This document shows, in pieces, positions 52,352 to 62,620 of a stretch of DNA of 64,000 nucleotides. The stretch comes from Microglena sp. YARC (taxonomy: Eukaryota > Chlorophyta > Chlorophyceae > Chlamydomonadales > Chlamydomonadaceae). The stretch lies in contig CM039465.1 in assembly GCA_022414725.1 (NCBI GenBank), positions 43,922,560 through 43,986,559 of the forward strand. Reading direction: 5' to 3'. Position 1 is the first letter of the stretch; every line of letters begins with the position of its first letter. Position numbers and translations under genes: made by a program. The notes below the pieces were generated by a model. It saw only the letters and a program-made list of their open reading frames with translations, ran no database searches and had not been told where the DNA came from.

Positions 52352-54276
52352 CGTGTATGCGTGTTTGGCACTGACTCAGAACATGCAGGTAGATCATGAT
52401 ATGACCACCCAAAGTGCTATTAACTGTTGAATACTGAGCAACGACAAGAGCTTTGGTGTCAAACCCATCCACCGCTTAAGCCTTGACCTGCAAGCAAACC
52501 GAATTGCATGAACTCAGCAAAACAAGGCCTTGACCCGCAGCAAAAAAAGGCGGTTCATGAGCCATCCACCACCTAGGCCTCGACCTGCAAGTAAACCGAA
52601 TTACATAAACTCAGCAAAAGATGGCCCTTGACCCTCAAATAAGCGGTTCATAAACCATCCACCTCCTAGGCCTTGACCTGCAGCAATGACAACTCCAAGT
52701 GCTATTGTATGTATGTATGTATGTATGTTACAGTCCAGGGGTAGGCCAAATAGGCTAAAGGGACTTGCCTAACCGTATAGGAAGGGCTTAAAAAGAAAAA
52801 ATGACTGATGAAAACTGAAACCCGTTTAACCGACGGGGGCCCTGAGTTTGTGCTACAGTGATAAAATAATTCTACAATATCATTAAATCATCATCTCAGC
52901 TGGGATGATAATTTAATTGTGCGATTATTATCGCTATAAACTGTTGAACAATGAGCGATGACAAGATAGTTGGTGTCAAAGCTCATGTCCACCGCGTAAA
53001 GCTTTGAACTGTGGCGGTGTGTATGTAAATGAGAGATCGTGATATGACAAAATCAAGTGCACTGAATTGTTGAACAATGAGCGATGACAAGAGACTTGGT
53101 GTCAAACTCATCCACTGCGTAAGCTTTGAGCTGCAACAACATTAGGGTCAGTTTGAAGGCATTCATTTTCCAGATCTAGGGGCCGTAGTGGTAGTTACTG
53201 GGAGGGGAATTTGTGCGCATATCATATGATGTTGACCAAAGGCGAGTATGATATCATATGATATCATAAAAATTGCATCATACGCATTAATTTATAAGTA
53301 TATAATGGTAACTTAGCCTAGTCAGACTGCCGGGATCATATGATGGCATGTGCATATCATATGGATATCTGTTCGATATAAAAGCATGCCGTTTCCTTAT
53401 TTATTGGTGTAGCTTTGAAAAGCAGGGAGTATAAGTGTCTCATTTGTGCGCATGACCTTGGTGTTAGATACAGAAAACACAGGTAATAAGTAACGCCTGG
53501 TGGGGGCGAAGCGTTAAGGGACCCGTCGTACGGGGTAGGGAGCGGTCTTCTACCTCAAACTGGACAAGCTACATCGCGGTTGACAACGACCTTGCAACGT
53601 CAATGAATCGATCGAAGGGAAGAAATCGAACCCCCGACTCTTCATCCTCAAAGTGATTTGGTCTACCACTAGACCAATTATATCACTGAAAGGGGCTGTG
53701 TAGCTACAGGGACCGTGGGAGTTTCTTGAGTACCCTACCAAGCTGATAGTTACAATGATCACCAGGGGAGGGGTCCCATCCGGATTGGGCTAGTCAGGGA
53801 AGTCTGAGTAGTCCCATCTCCAACCCACCCCCTCACCCACCCACCCCACCCACCCCTCCAACCCACCCACCCACCCCCCTCACCCACCTCCAACCCAAGT
53901 ACCCAACCAGCCACTTTCATTCCCCTAACACACATGTGCGCTTGCAGGCTGCAGGTGCCGTGGGAGTTCCTTGAGTAGCTTACCAAGCTGATAGTTAAAG
54001 TGATCACCACGGGAGGGGTTCTATCAGGATAGGGCTAGCGAGGGGAAGACTGAAGCAGTCCCATTCCCCCCCCCCCCCCGCCCCCCCTTCCTCCCCCCCC
54101 ACACACATCCCATTGTATGCCCCCTTACCCCCCTCCTGCAACCCAACCAAGCCACGTTATCACACCTAAACACACCTGTGCGCTTGCAGGCTGCAGGTCT
54201 CTTGGAATCTTCTTGATAAGTCTACCAAGCTGATAGTAAAAGTTGTCTCCCGGGGAGGGGTCCCATCGGGATAGGG
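51807..54276 (-). CDS. GH114-type glycosidase (endo-polygalactosaminidase family), two exons visible
   Basis: Reverse strand. Exon 54276-54176 (acceptor CTCACCAG; LSRWDPSPGDNFYYQLG, RLIKKIPRDLQPASAQ; donor CAG|GTGTGT) joins in phase to exon 52013-51807 (acceptor CTTGTAG). The second exon reads VKAYVVDGFDTKASVVAQM, then GLYPVCYFSAGSSENW, RSDFEEFPKSALG, NLDGWAGEKWLDHRNTE, with donor GAG|GTGAAC. The order Q-L ... V-D-x-F-D-T, C-Y-F-S-A-G-S-x-E-N-W-R-x-D and D-G-W-x-G-E-K-W-L-D is that of the N-terminal half of GH114/TM1410-like TIM-barrel glycosidases. The later DNVDGY-type part is not found nearby. It probably encodes a secreted hydrolase, but no signal peptide exon is seen. Both exons have echo copies in the intron. 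Confidence 0.75.
52014..53160 (-). repeat. Acceptor-side echo array of the GH114 exon
   Basis: Copies of GTGGATGGGTTTGACACCAA with GACCTGCAAG or GACCCGCAAG acceptor-like edges lie at about 52195-52260, 52440-52490, 52945-53005 and 53085-53130. Short acceptor-only copies are at 52050-52130, 52515-52590 and 52630-52685. A 45-G run (52307-52351) and a family D repeat (52712-52885) are included. Confidence 0.8.
52712..52885 (+). repeat. Dispersed repeat family D
   Basis: GTATGTTACAGTCCAGGGGT, GGCCAAATAGGCTAAAGGGA, CCTGAGTTTGTGCTACAGTG, ending TTCTACAATAT. Confidence 0.75.
53203..53397. mobile_element. MITE family C, copy 3
   Basis: GCATATCATATGATGTT start, TAGCCTAGTCAGACTGCCGG middle, CATATCATATGGATATC end. 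Confidence 0.6.
53485..53695 (-). mobile_element. tRNA-derived SINE, copy 6, with a different tRNA-like head
   Basis: Reverse orientation. The head has A-box TGGTCTAGTGGTAGACC and B-box GGGGTTCGATTTC. The tail AACGCCTGGTGG is as in the other copies. The acceptor stem does not pair, so it is not a tRNA gene. Confidence 0.65.
53696..54175 (-). repeat. Two pseudo-copies of the first visible GH114 exon
   Basis: Copies at about 53700-53795 and 53935-54035 contain the whole exon with acceptor-like CTAG and, in the 54.0-kb copy, a CAT|GTGTGT donor edge. One has TGA and TAG stops near its start; the other ends at TAG. Between them are CCCACCCACC and C-rich runs. The period is about 240 bp. Confidence 0.8.
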
Positions 54277-55015
54277 CTGGTGAGGGGAGGAGGAGGAGCG
54301 AGAGGAGGCCAGGAGTGCTAAACATGGCGTGCTGCATGATGGAGGGGGTTCGAGAAGGGGGAGGGGAGGAGAGGGGGAATTCGTTGAAAAAAACGGCGAT
54401 TACGTCGTGGGGGGAGTCAAGTGCCCAGCGTCAGAGCTGGACGAGGTGGCGTGTGCCCAGTAAGGATCAGCAAGGAAGTGCGTAGGGAGAAGCGGGGAAC
54501 GGTGGGGATTGTAGGTAGGATTTATGTCCGTGTCAGAGTCAGAGTCTGGAAGAGGAGTCGCTGCGGAGTGAGGATTGCCGGGAGTGCTGAGTACGCTGGT
54601 AGACTTGATGTCGAGAATGGTGAGGTGCAGAGACAGGGACAGTATGCTGTTGGTGATGGTGGGTCGGTGTCGGTGTCGATAATAGCGGAGGACACCATGG
54701 GCTTCCTTCTTGTATCCTTCGTGTGTCCTTCAGCCCGCGTCGTACCCGTGATACGGAGAGGGGGCGCGGTAAGGTTCGGTGTTGGGGGCCGACCGGGCGA
54801 GGCTCTGGAGTGGGGTCGCTGGGGTACGTCGGCGTAAGTGGGCAGGTGCGTGTGCAGAAGGCCAATCGCAGTTGAGCCGACTCGAAGCCAGCTGCCAACC
54901 AGTGCTGACTCGAATTTTTCATGGTTTCATGGTTTCATGGTTTCGGAAACACCGGTCATCCGACAGGCTTGGGGCTGTTCACGAATCACGTAGCACCGAG
55001 AGAAGTGGGCAAGTA
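54277..55015. other. No gene recognised
   Basis: Moderately GC-rich, open frames on both strands without recognisable motifs. A TTTCATGGTTTCATGG short repeat is at 54920. Confidence 0.4.
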
Positions 55016-55566
55016 ATCCCGCTGTACAATTTAGTGTTTCCGATTGTCCCTGAAATCTGGGTTATGGGAAGATCTGGGTTATGTGATCGTTAAATCAGTT
55101 GTTCGACAGCGTGGAAGCGTTGGATTATTTACTCGCCGGCTTGCCTTTCTTGTCTTCAAACGTCTCGCAATGGAGGAGTTCATGTTCTGGCTCCAAGTCG
55201 TGGGCCCCGTCCTGTTCCATTTCGTTACCATATCCTAAGAGCTTCTGCTTTCCGAAAATAGGAAGAGACGCCATTATGAGATGGAAACGCAGCGAGATCT
55301 GTACCAGGTGCGTTGCTCGTTACTGATAAATAGCATTTGCGCACGAATCTGAATTTGCCCCTGATCTCATGCTTTCCAGATCCTTCTGACGCTTCTGGGC
55401 CCAAGGGGCTACGCGAGGAGGGATGGAGTTGATTGGGGAATTGAAGGGGTCGCGCGGGACTGCGCGATCTATAAGATTGCAGCGCTCGTGCTCAACTCCA
55501 CATGATGGCCGCAAGTGACCGCTGCGGGTTTAATTGCCAGCGTGGAACCATGGCTGATCGGGGTTT
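55016..55566. repeat. ~550-bp repeat, copy 1
   Basis: Near-identical to 55818-56372 (starts CCCGCTGTACAATTTAG, ends GGAACCATGGC(T/C)GATCGGGG). The copies differ by about a dozen substitutions. Confidence 0.9.
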
Positions 55567-55817
55567 AAAGAAAGAAAGGTTACAAGGGGCTCATGTCCTA
55601 GCAGTGAAACAACACCGCCCTAAAGTCGGACTCGAGAAACCACCCGCCGTCTTCCGGCAGCGGGGCTCGAACTCCGGTCACCGAAGCCTTAATGACCGGG
55701 TCTGGACCGGGGTTACGCTAACAGCCTGTTTCCATAAGACCAGGTTACGGTTATGGATAACCCCGCAAACTGTAGTGCGGCAGTACTCGTAACCCGTGTT
55801 CTAGCCAGCTTCCTGTC

Positions 55818-56376
55818 GCGTAACCCCGCTGTACAATTTAGTGTTTCCGATTGTCCCTGAAATCTGGGTTATTGGAAGACCTGGGTTATGTGATCGTTAA
55901 ATCAGTTGTTCGACAGCGTGGAAGCGTTGGATTATTTACTCGCCGGCTTGCCTTTCTTGTCTTCAAACGTCTCGCAATGGACGAGTTCATGTTCTGGCTC
56001 CAAGTCGTGGGCCCCGTCCTGTTCCATTTCGTTACCATATCCCAGGAGCTTCTGCTTTTTGAAAATAGGAAGAGACGCCATTATGAGCTGGAAACGCAGC
56101 GAGATCTGTACCAGGTGCGTTGCTCGTTACTGATAAATAGCATTTGCGCACGAATCTGAATTTGCCCCTGATCTCATGCTTTCCAGATCCTTCTGACGCT
56201 TCTGGGCCCAAGGGGCTACGCAAGGAGGGATGGAGTTGATTGGGGAATTGAAGGGGTCGCGCGGGACTGCGCGATCTAAACAATTGCAGCGCTCGCGCTC
56301 AACTCCATATGATGGCCGCAAGTGACCGCTGCGGGTTTAATTGCCAGCGTGGAACCATGGCCGATCGGGGTTACGC
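55818..56376. mobile_element. ~559-bp element with 11-bp perfect terminal inverted repeats
   Basis: Begins GCGTAACCCCG and ends CGGGGTTACGC. A short frame (LVFKRLAMDEFMFW) is present but unassigned. It behaves as a non-autonomous DNA transposon. Confidence 0.7.
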
Positions 56377-56377
56377 T

Positions 56378-57594
56378 TAACCGTGGGGGGGGGGGACGGT
56401 TCAGCGTAACCCCGATCTGCACCGGCACGTCATAAAATTTTGCCGGAAAATGGTGTACAAGTCGGTCGAGCGAAGTACAAGTTTTCGAGTGTTTCCGATT
56501 GCCGAGGACGGTTATGCTCCATAACCCGGTCTAACCCTCAATTGGAAACAGGCTGTAAGGGTGGATTCCCATTGGACTGGATGGGTAAAGTCGGTTGTAG
56601 TACTGGATGGGTCGGTATTTGTCGGTTGGGCCCTTTGGATGGGTCGTTGAGCTCTTTGGATGGTTCGTGCATCCGTACACGGCCACCCATCCAAAACGCA
56701 CTCCCATTGCAAGCGGACTGGATGGGTGCAGCAATACACGCATGTACCACCGGACCTTCGCAGGTACTTTCAATCAATAGTCGCAAGAAAAGACGGATCG
56801 ATCGTTGACAGTTCAATTTCTTGCGCTGATCCATCCTAGATCCATCTATTCCTCTTCTCAAGACCGCACTCCGCGACCTGAAGTCATACCTCGCGGCGTC
56901 CATTTCTTTCTTTCAATCTTTCCACGCGATGAGCATGTCAGCCATGGAGCTATTCCGGCTCCTTTTCTTCATAATTATTCCTGCTATAAACCGTTCTCGA
57001 TCGGGCGCCATAGCTTGCGCAGGCGCTGCTTGTTCTACGGTAGCCTCTCTTCCGGGGAATGAGCATGAACGTCTAGCCACTACCGTCCAATTCGGCATCA
57101 GTGGCATAATCCCACAAGCCTTCCGTCGCCATGTTGCAGAGCGATGAAAGACGAAAAAGAAAAGTAGAATGAAGAAGGGGCGTCGAATGGAGAAGAAATT
57201 GTTTAGAATGTCCCAGATTCTGTCTTGCTCGAAGATGATCTGTGATCCAAAAAGTTCGGAAACTCCTGGCTAATGAAACTAGCAGGTCGGTTGAAGAAAG
57301 CAATACGCGTCAGTTGCGCGACCGTCGCCGGTTATCAATGCCGGACTGTGCCCGGAAGGAGCCGGATATTTTGGCGACCCATCCAGAGCCATCCAACCCA
57401 CACCTCGGTCGAGGGCCTGGATGGATTTTGGCTTTTGGATGGGTCGTCTGGATGGGTATTTCGTCAGTACATCCGTACAAATACGAACCATCCAAAACCC
57501 CTATGGGAAGGTAAACACTGGTGGGTCGTCGGTTATCCGTACTTAACGACCCATCCAGACCCATCCTGCCCCAATGGGAATCCACCCTAACCGT

Positions 57595-57626
<32 letters not shown>

Positions 57627-57785
57627 CAGGTAACCCCGATCCGCAACCGGCACGTCATAAAATTTTGCCGGGAAATGGTGTACAAGTCGGTCGAGCGAAG
57701 TACAAGTTTTCGAGTGTTTCCGATTGCCGAGGACGGTTATGCTCCATAACCCGGTCTAACCCTCAATTGGAAACAGGCTGTTAGG
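56378..57785. repeat. ~180-bp repeat in two copies flanking a nested transposon
   Basis: TAACCGTGGGGGGGG, GCACGTCATAAAATTTTGCC, AAACAGGCTG occurs at 56378-56556 and 57588-57783. CTAACAGCCTGTTTCC is found inverted at about 55719-55734, so a larger inverted-repeat element probably spans about 55.7-57.8 kb. Confidence 0.75.
56559..57587. mobile_element. Harbinger-like nested DNA transposon, 1029 bp, 17-bp TIRs, TAA target duplication
   Basis: Perfect terminal inverted repeats GGGTGGATTCCCATTGG and flanking TAA at 56556-56558 and 57588-57590. A three-base TWA target duplication is the hallmark of PIF/Harbinger elements. Inside are TGGATGGGT sub-terminal repeats and a 72-codon forward frame (MSMSAMELFRLLFFIII). 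No transposase is recognisable, so it is non-autonomous. Confidence 0.8.
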
Positions 57786-57789
57786 GGGA

Positions 57790-59454
57790 CAGACCTATGC
57801 GATACGCGAAACGCGAAATCGTGCTGTTCGTGCTGTTCGTGCTGTACGTGCTGTTTTTTCAAATCGTCAAATTTCCCAAGAACGCCGGTCAAAATTGCCG
57901 GTTAATCTGCCTGGCCTGAACTCTTACCGACTCGTGTTCGATTCCCGTCGGGGGCGGATTACCTCTGAGGGCACTTTTTCGCGTACGTATCTCAGGGTTG
58001 CGGACTGTGGACGCGGCGTTTTCATTTGTCGTTTCCCTCCTGTCCTGTGGACTCAGTCTAGGGACCTGAGCACATCTACGATTTCCCCTTGAAGAATTCG
58101 CTTCTTCGAAACTCTCTTAACTCATTGCATCAGCGCATTGTGCTTGACAAGGAAATCTGCTCTTTCGCACTAGTTCCTGCAGGTTGCGAAGGAGCAACTG
58201 TAGCCTCGGGAGTTGCTGCACCTGCCTCCATGGAGCTTCGGGAAGTCAGTGAGCTAATAAGTTCATTTGCCTGACAGGGCACTAAGTTGAATAATAATGC
58301 CATGCCATGCTACATTGACTCTTGACCCCTCCAATATTAAATTGAACGGATAAAAATCAATAAGCAACTGCTTGTGCATCCATCACCAAGGAGGCTGCCA
58401 ACTGCTGCTTGACGAACATTACACCACCCCCGGTACCTAGCGACCTCCAGGGGACCCGCCAGGCCCCCCTACTATTTTTGCAGCACCATGAGTATTTCAG
58501 CTAGCGAACCCACCATCGCACCAGCAGATGACCAACCACATCACTAAAGCATATGACTATGAGATCATAAGCATATCACTATTTAGTATCAAGTCGGATA
58601 TTCGGGTCTCGGGTTGCTTCTTTTGGCACCGCAGCAACTTGGTTGCATACCGCTATAACATAACATATATTGGACATGTTGCGGCTTGAGAAATCACATG
58701 AAGGAATGCGTCCGGAGGCTCAATGAGTAAATTGTGGTGCAACTGATGATGCAATTGTGCGCAAATCGAACTTCATTCGTGGTCGGTGAGCACCTCTCGT
58801 TATCGTCAGGACCGGCGATGGAGGGTTATATCGAATTGTGATAGGCCTCGACGAACAACTGCCTGCCGACAACCGTGCAATCGATTAAACCGCAATTTCA
58901 AAAGGTTTTCTAACCCTGCATTTTGGCTTCAGCCTCATCACATGTATTTTACCTTTCTCCCACTGTGAAAATTGTTACAAGATAAAAAAACGTCCCACTA
59001 ACCAAACTGCTATCTAGGAGCCCTCTATATCCCTAAGACAGCCTGCACCTGTCCAGGTTGTTACGCAGCTGTTCAGGGTGTTAAAACACCTGTTGAACAA
59101 CTACATGTTTAACCAGAGATGTATGGTTCCAGGGCAGGTGTTTACAGCAATTCAGGGGATGAACTGGACAATCGTTTCGTACTTCGTCGAGAATTGTCGA
59201 GAAAATGTCGAGAATTCTCGGATTTCCAGGCAAAAATCCTCGATTTCAAGTTCGAAGTACGTAGTACGAGTTCTCGCGGAAACCCTGAATTGCTTTAACA
59301 CCAAGAACACCTGTTTAGCAACCTGAACAGAATGTTACCCGAACAAGGTGCAGGCTGCCGTAGGGTATCAAACAGCAATATTTTGTCATCATCGTGCAAC
59401 CGATGGCTTGGTGTCTGACGGACACTCTCCAGACTGCGGTCTGTGTATGTCTGT
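57790..59454. other. No gene recognised
   Basis: Contains GTGCTGTTCGTGCTGTACGT repeats (57825-57855) and a CGTACTTCGTCGAGAATT / TTCGAAGTACG foldback (59178-59265). No exon I can defend. Confidence 0.45.
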
Positions 59455-59635
59455 GTTCGTATGTATGTTACAGTCCAGGGATGAAGGCCAAATAGGCTAA
59501 AGAGACTTGCCCAACCGTGTAGGAAGGGCTTACAAAGAAAAAACACTGATGAACTGACTCTCAAACAATTGTTTTACCTATGGGGGCCCCGAGTTCGTGC
59601 TACAGTGATCATTTAATTCTACAATATAATCTGTT
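59455..59635 (+). repeat. Dispersed repeat family D
   Basis: GTATGTTACAGTCCAGGGAT, GGCCAAATAGGCTAAAGAGA, CCCCGAGTTCGTGCTACAGT, TTCTACAATATAAT end. Confidence 0.8.
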
Positions 59636-59719
59636 CCTCAATATTTCTCTGCTACCTTTCTCTCTTCAATCAAACTTCTCCAACCTCTGCGTTTAGTTCA
59701 GGTAGAACATTCTGAACGT

Positions 59720-60055
59720 TCTGCCCCCCCCCCACCCACCCACCCATCCACCGCACCCCCCCCCACCCCCACCCGACCCCACTCCACTCCACCCACCCCA
59801 CTCCACCTGTGACGGATAACGATCCTCACATTCCCCTATCGATCACCACATTTCCCCCATTGGTTACCCCCCCCCCCCCCCCCCCCCACCCCACACACAC
59901 ACACACACACACTCACCTACACTCTCACAACTACAGACCCCCCCCCCACACCACCACCACCACCACCACCACCACCACCACCAACCACCACCACCACCAC
60001 ACACACACACACACACACACCACACAAACACACCACACACACACTGCGATCTGCA
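59720..60055. repeat. C-rich, CACA and CCACCA low-complexity tract
   Basis: Poly-C (59869-59886), ACAC (59893-59912, 60000-60050) and CCA (59950-60000) runs. Confidence 0.9.
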
Positions 60056-60128
60056 CGCATTGCCTCCTATCATTTCCGGTTCCTCATATCTCTGCCAGCC
60101 TATGCAGGAACTGAGCTGACCTAGCAGG

Positions 60129-60200
60129 ATGGTTTTAGGCAATCTCTTCAAGTGTATCCAGCCCAAGGTGAAGGTGGAGCCACTTCCACCAAGCTTCTAG
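60129..60200 (+). CDS. Possible first exon or short peptide
   Basis: ATGGTTTTAGGCAATC opens MVLGNLFKCIQPKVKVEP and reaches CTTCTAG|GTATGT, a good donor. It could be a first exon whose partner lies beyond the CCCTG array, for example near 61260. Only weak support. Confidence 0.25.
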   Translation: MVLGNLFKCIQPKVKVEPLPPSF

Positions 60201-60224
60201 GTATGTCCATGCATTGATCCGCCC

Positions 60225-60905
60225 AACCCACCCACCCACCCGCCCTGCCTGCCCTGCCTGCCCTGCATTGCCCTGCCCCTGCCCTGCCCTGCCCTGCCCT
60301 GCCCTGCCCTGCCCTGCCCTGCCCTGCCCTGCCCTGCCCTGCCCTGCCCTGCCCTGCCCTGCCCTGCCCTGCCCTGCCCTGCCCTGCCCTGCCCTGCCCT
60401 GCCCCTGCCCTGCCCTGCCCTGCCCTGCCCTGCCCTGCCCTGCCCTGCCCTGCCCTGCCCTGCCCTGCCCTGGCCCTGCCCTGCCCTGCCCTGCCCTGCC
60501 CTGCCCCTGCCCTGCCCTGCCCTGCCCGCCCTGCCCTGCCCTGCCCTGCCTGCCCACCCACCCACCCCACCCCACCCCACCCCACCCCACCCCACCCCAC
60601 CCCACCCCACCCCACCCACCCACCCCACCCCCACCCCCCCACCCCAACCCACCCCACCCACCCACCCCAACCCCACCCAACCCAACCCAACCACCCAACC
60701 CCACCCACCCACAACCCACCCCAACCCAACCCCAGCCCAACCCCACCCCAAACCCCCACCCCCACCCCACCCACCCCACCCCACCAACCCCACCCCCCAC
60801 CCCCAACCCACCCCAACACCACCAACCTCCACCCAACCCCACCCCAACCCACCCAACCCAACCCAACCCAACCCCCAAACCCAACCCAACCCAACCCAAA
60901 ACCCA
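60225..60905. repeat. CCCTG pentamer array then CCCAC/CCCAA array
   Basis: 60239-60550 is (CCCTG)n with a few CCCCTG slips. 60551-60905 is CCCAC then CCCAA-rich. The long open frames on both strands are products of the repeat. Confidence 0.95.
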
Positions 60906-61265
60906 CCTCGGCTTTAGGGACTTGCCCAAAGAGAACTTGCCCAATTAGGCTTAACAGACTTGCCCTGTCCCTATGTTTGTATGTTACAGTCCAGGGTGGC
61001 CAAATAGGCTAAAGGGACTTTCCCAATTATGTTGCACAGACTTGCCCACAGAGGACTTGCCCAGATAGGCAGATCTGACTTGCCCTTTCCTTCTGTCTGA
61101 TGATGCAGGTCTTTTCATGCAGCAGACTTGACAACTGCTGCAGCCTTGACAACTGACTTGCCCTTTCCTTCTGTCTGATACAGGTCCTTTCATGCAGCAG
61201 ACTTGACAACTGCTGCAGCCTTGACACCTGACTTGCTCTTTCCTTCTGTCTGATACAGGTCCTTT
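60906..61265 (+). repeat. Family D fragment and a ~75-bp acceptor-containing repeat, three copies
   Basis: 60972-61025 is a family D piece. Then CTTGCCCTTTCCTTCTGTCT, GATACAGGTCCTTTCATGCA, GCAGACTTGACAACTGC recurs at about 61078, 61150 and 61230. Each copy has a TCTGATACAG|GTCC acceptor-like site, as in the acceptor-side echo arrays. Confidence 0.7.
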
Positions 61266-62049
61266 CATACAGCAGCTCCTCCTCTATTTCTCTCGGGCCT
61301 AGTTTCAAAACCTGTGGTGTGCTGACTATCACCCGTGAGTCGGGCAGTCAGAAAGACTCAGCAGGCCCCAGGCGCAGCAGTGGCGCAGGCTGCACAGAGC
61401 ACCTGTCTCTGCTCCTCCACGTCCTCAGAGCCGATGCCGATGCCGGTCATAGCTCCAACTCCAGCACGAGCGCCAACTCTAGCACTAGCGGGTGCCCTAT
61501 CCACGCGCACGTGCGCTCGGCCAGTGACCTTCACCGTACTTGGCCAGTGACCTCCACCAGGCATTCCCTCAGCAGCACACTCACTTCGCAACCAGACCCT
61601 CCTGGCAAGTCTGTTAAGTCTCGCTGAGCGCCCGCCCTGCGTTCCCAGGGGCAGATGCTAAGAGCTGGGATCAGATCACCCATGGTAGTGACACCTCAAA
61701 GCCAATGCCGATGCTGTTCCTGGCGACAACTCCATCACCAGCAGATCCCCATCAACTCGCATACGCACTCGGACATTGACCTCCCCCACCCCCAGGTATC
61801 CCATCAGCAACACGCATACTTCGCAACCAGAGCCTCCTCGCAAGTCAAGGACCTCTAATCAGATCACCCTTGGTAGTGACACCTCTACGGTGCACATGGT
61901 ACCTGTTCTCTGCTCCACTCCGCAGGGAGAATAATCCACGGGTAGTGGGAAGTCAGTCAGTGGGATACTCAGCTTAGTTATGGGTCAAGACGAGGGGTTT
62001 GAGAGGCTACTCCTTCACCAATCCTTGCACGCTGCCATGGCTTTCGAGA
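61266..62049. other. Open but unassigned region downstream of the acceptor-like repeat
   Basis: Frames on the + strand (for example 61319-61627) are Ser/Thr/Pro-rich. Two partly similar blocks (61420-61560, 61690-61830, sharing CCGATGC, CCCCATCAACTCGCA-like and GACCTCC words) suggest a duplicated unit. No domain is recognised. Confidence 0.3.
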
Positions 62050-62620
62050 ATTCGATCCCACCAGGTAGGGGTAAGGGTTAGGGAGAGGGCTTGGTGTTGT
62101 CTCATGCATTGACTGGTTGGCGGAGCCCCCTCTTCAAGGGGGCGGGAGCCCCCATGTTTACCCATTTGTCCGTCCGACCGAAAAATTTCTTGAAGCCTGA
62201 CACGTCATCCAACGGTCACGTAACTAACTCGCTTCGGTCAGCTCCATCATTGCCACCATTCGTTCCGTTGCCAACACACTCCGCCAATTTTCCGCGTCGC
62301 TTGCGACGCTGCATATGACTTGTTTCTAGGGGTCTGTGTTGGTGTTGGTAGGGGTTGGTGTTGGTAGGGGTAAGGGTAAGGGTTAGGGAGAGGGCTTGGT
62401 GTTGTTGTCTCATTGACTGGTTTCTATGGGTCTGTGTTGGTGTTGGTAGGGGTTGGTGTAAGTGTTGGTTGGTGTTGGTAGGGGTCAGGGTAAGGGTTAG
62501 GGAGAGGGCTTGGTGTTGTTGTCTCATTGACTGGTTTCTATGGGTCTGTGTTGGTGTTGGTAGGGGTTGGTGTAAGTGTTGGTTGGTGTTGGTAGGGGTA
62601 AGGGTTAGGGTTAGTATCAG
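62050..62620 (+). repeat. Telomere-like minisatellite interrupted by a transposon
   Basis: Units of about 115 bp contain GGGGTAAGGGTTAGGGAGAG, TTGGTGTTGTTGTCTCATTG and GTTGGTGTTGGTAGGGG. TTAGGG/GGGTAA motifs occur near 62065, 62372, 62484 and 62596. The array is split by the family A element at 62113-62320. Confidence 0.8.
62113..62320 (-). mobile_element. Dispersed repeat family A, reverse copy inserted in the telomere-like array
   Basis: Starts GGCGGAGCCCCC, ends GTCGCTTGCGACGCTGCATA. It is flanked by TGACTGGTT and TGACTTGTT, where the uninterrupted units have TGACTGGTTTCTA, giving a probable 9-bp target duplication. Confidence 0.8.

Noticed and set aside
53600..53695. tRNA gene on the reverse strand
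   Set aside because: It has A and B boxes but no pairing acceptor stem and continues into a SINE body.
55660..55700. B-box-like TTCGAGCCCC on the reverse strand
   Set aside because: No A-box at the right distance; lies inside a transposon mosaic.
57900..57965. Second tRNA-like B-box (TGTTCGATTCCC)
   Set aside because: No convincing A-box or cloverleaf and no SINE body.
60135..60948. Long open frames on both strands (Gly/Ala/Arg or Pro/Leu rich)
   Set aside because: Products of the CCCTG and CCCAC pentamer arrays.
61319..61858. Ser/Thr-rich frames as a gene
   Set aside because: No motif, several competing frames, and an internal duplication; left as unassigned.
62340..62620. True chromosome end
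   Set aside because: The telomere-like motifs are interspersed in longer units and unique sequence follows on both sides.
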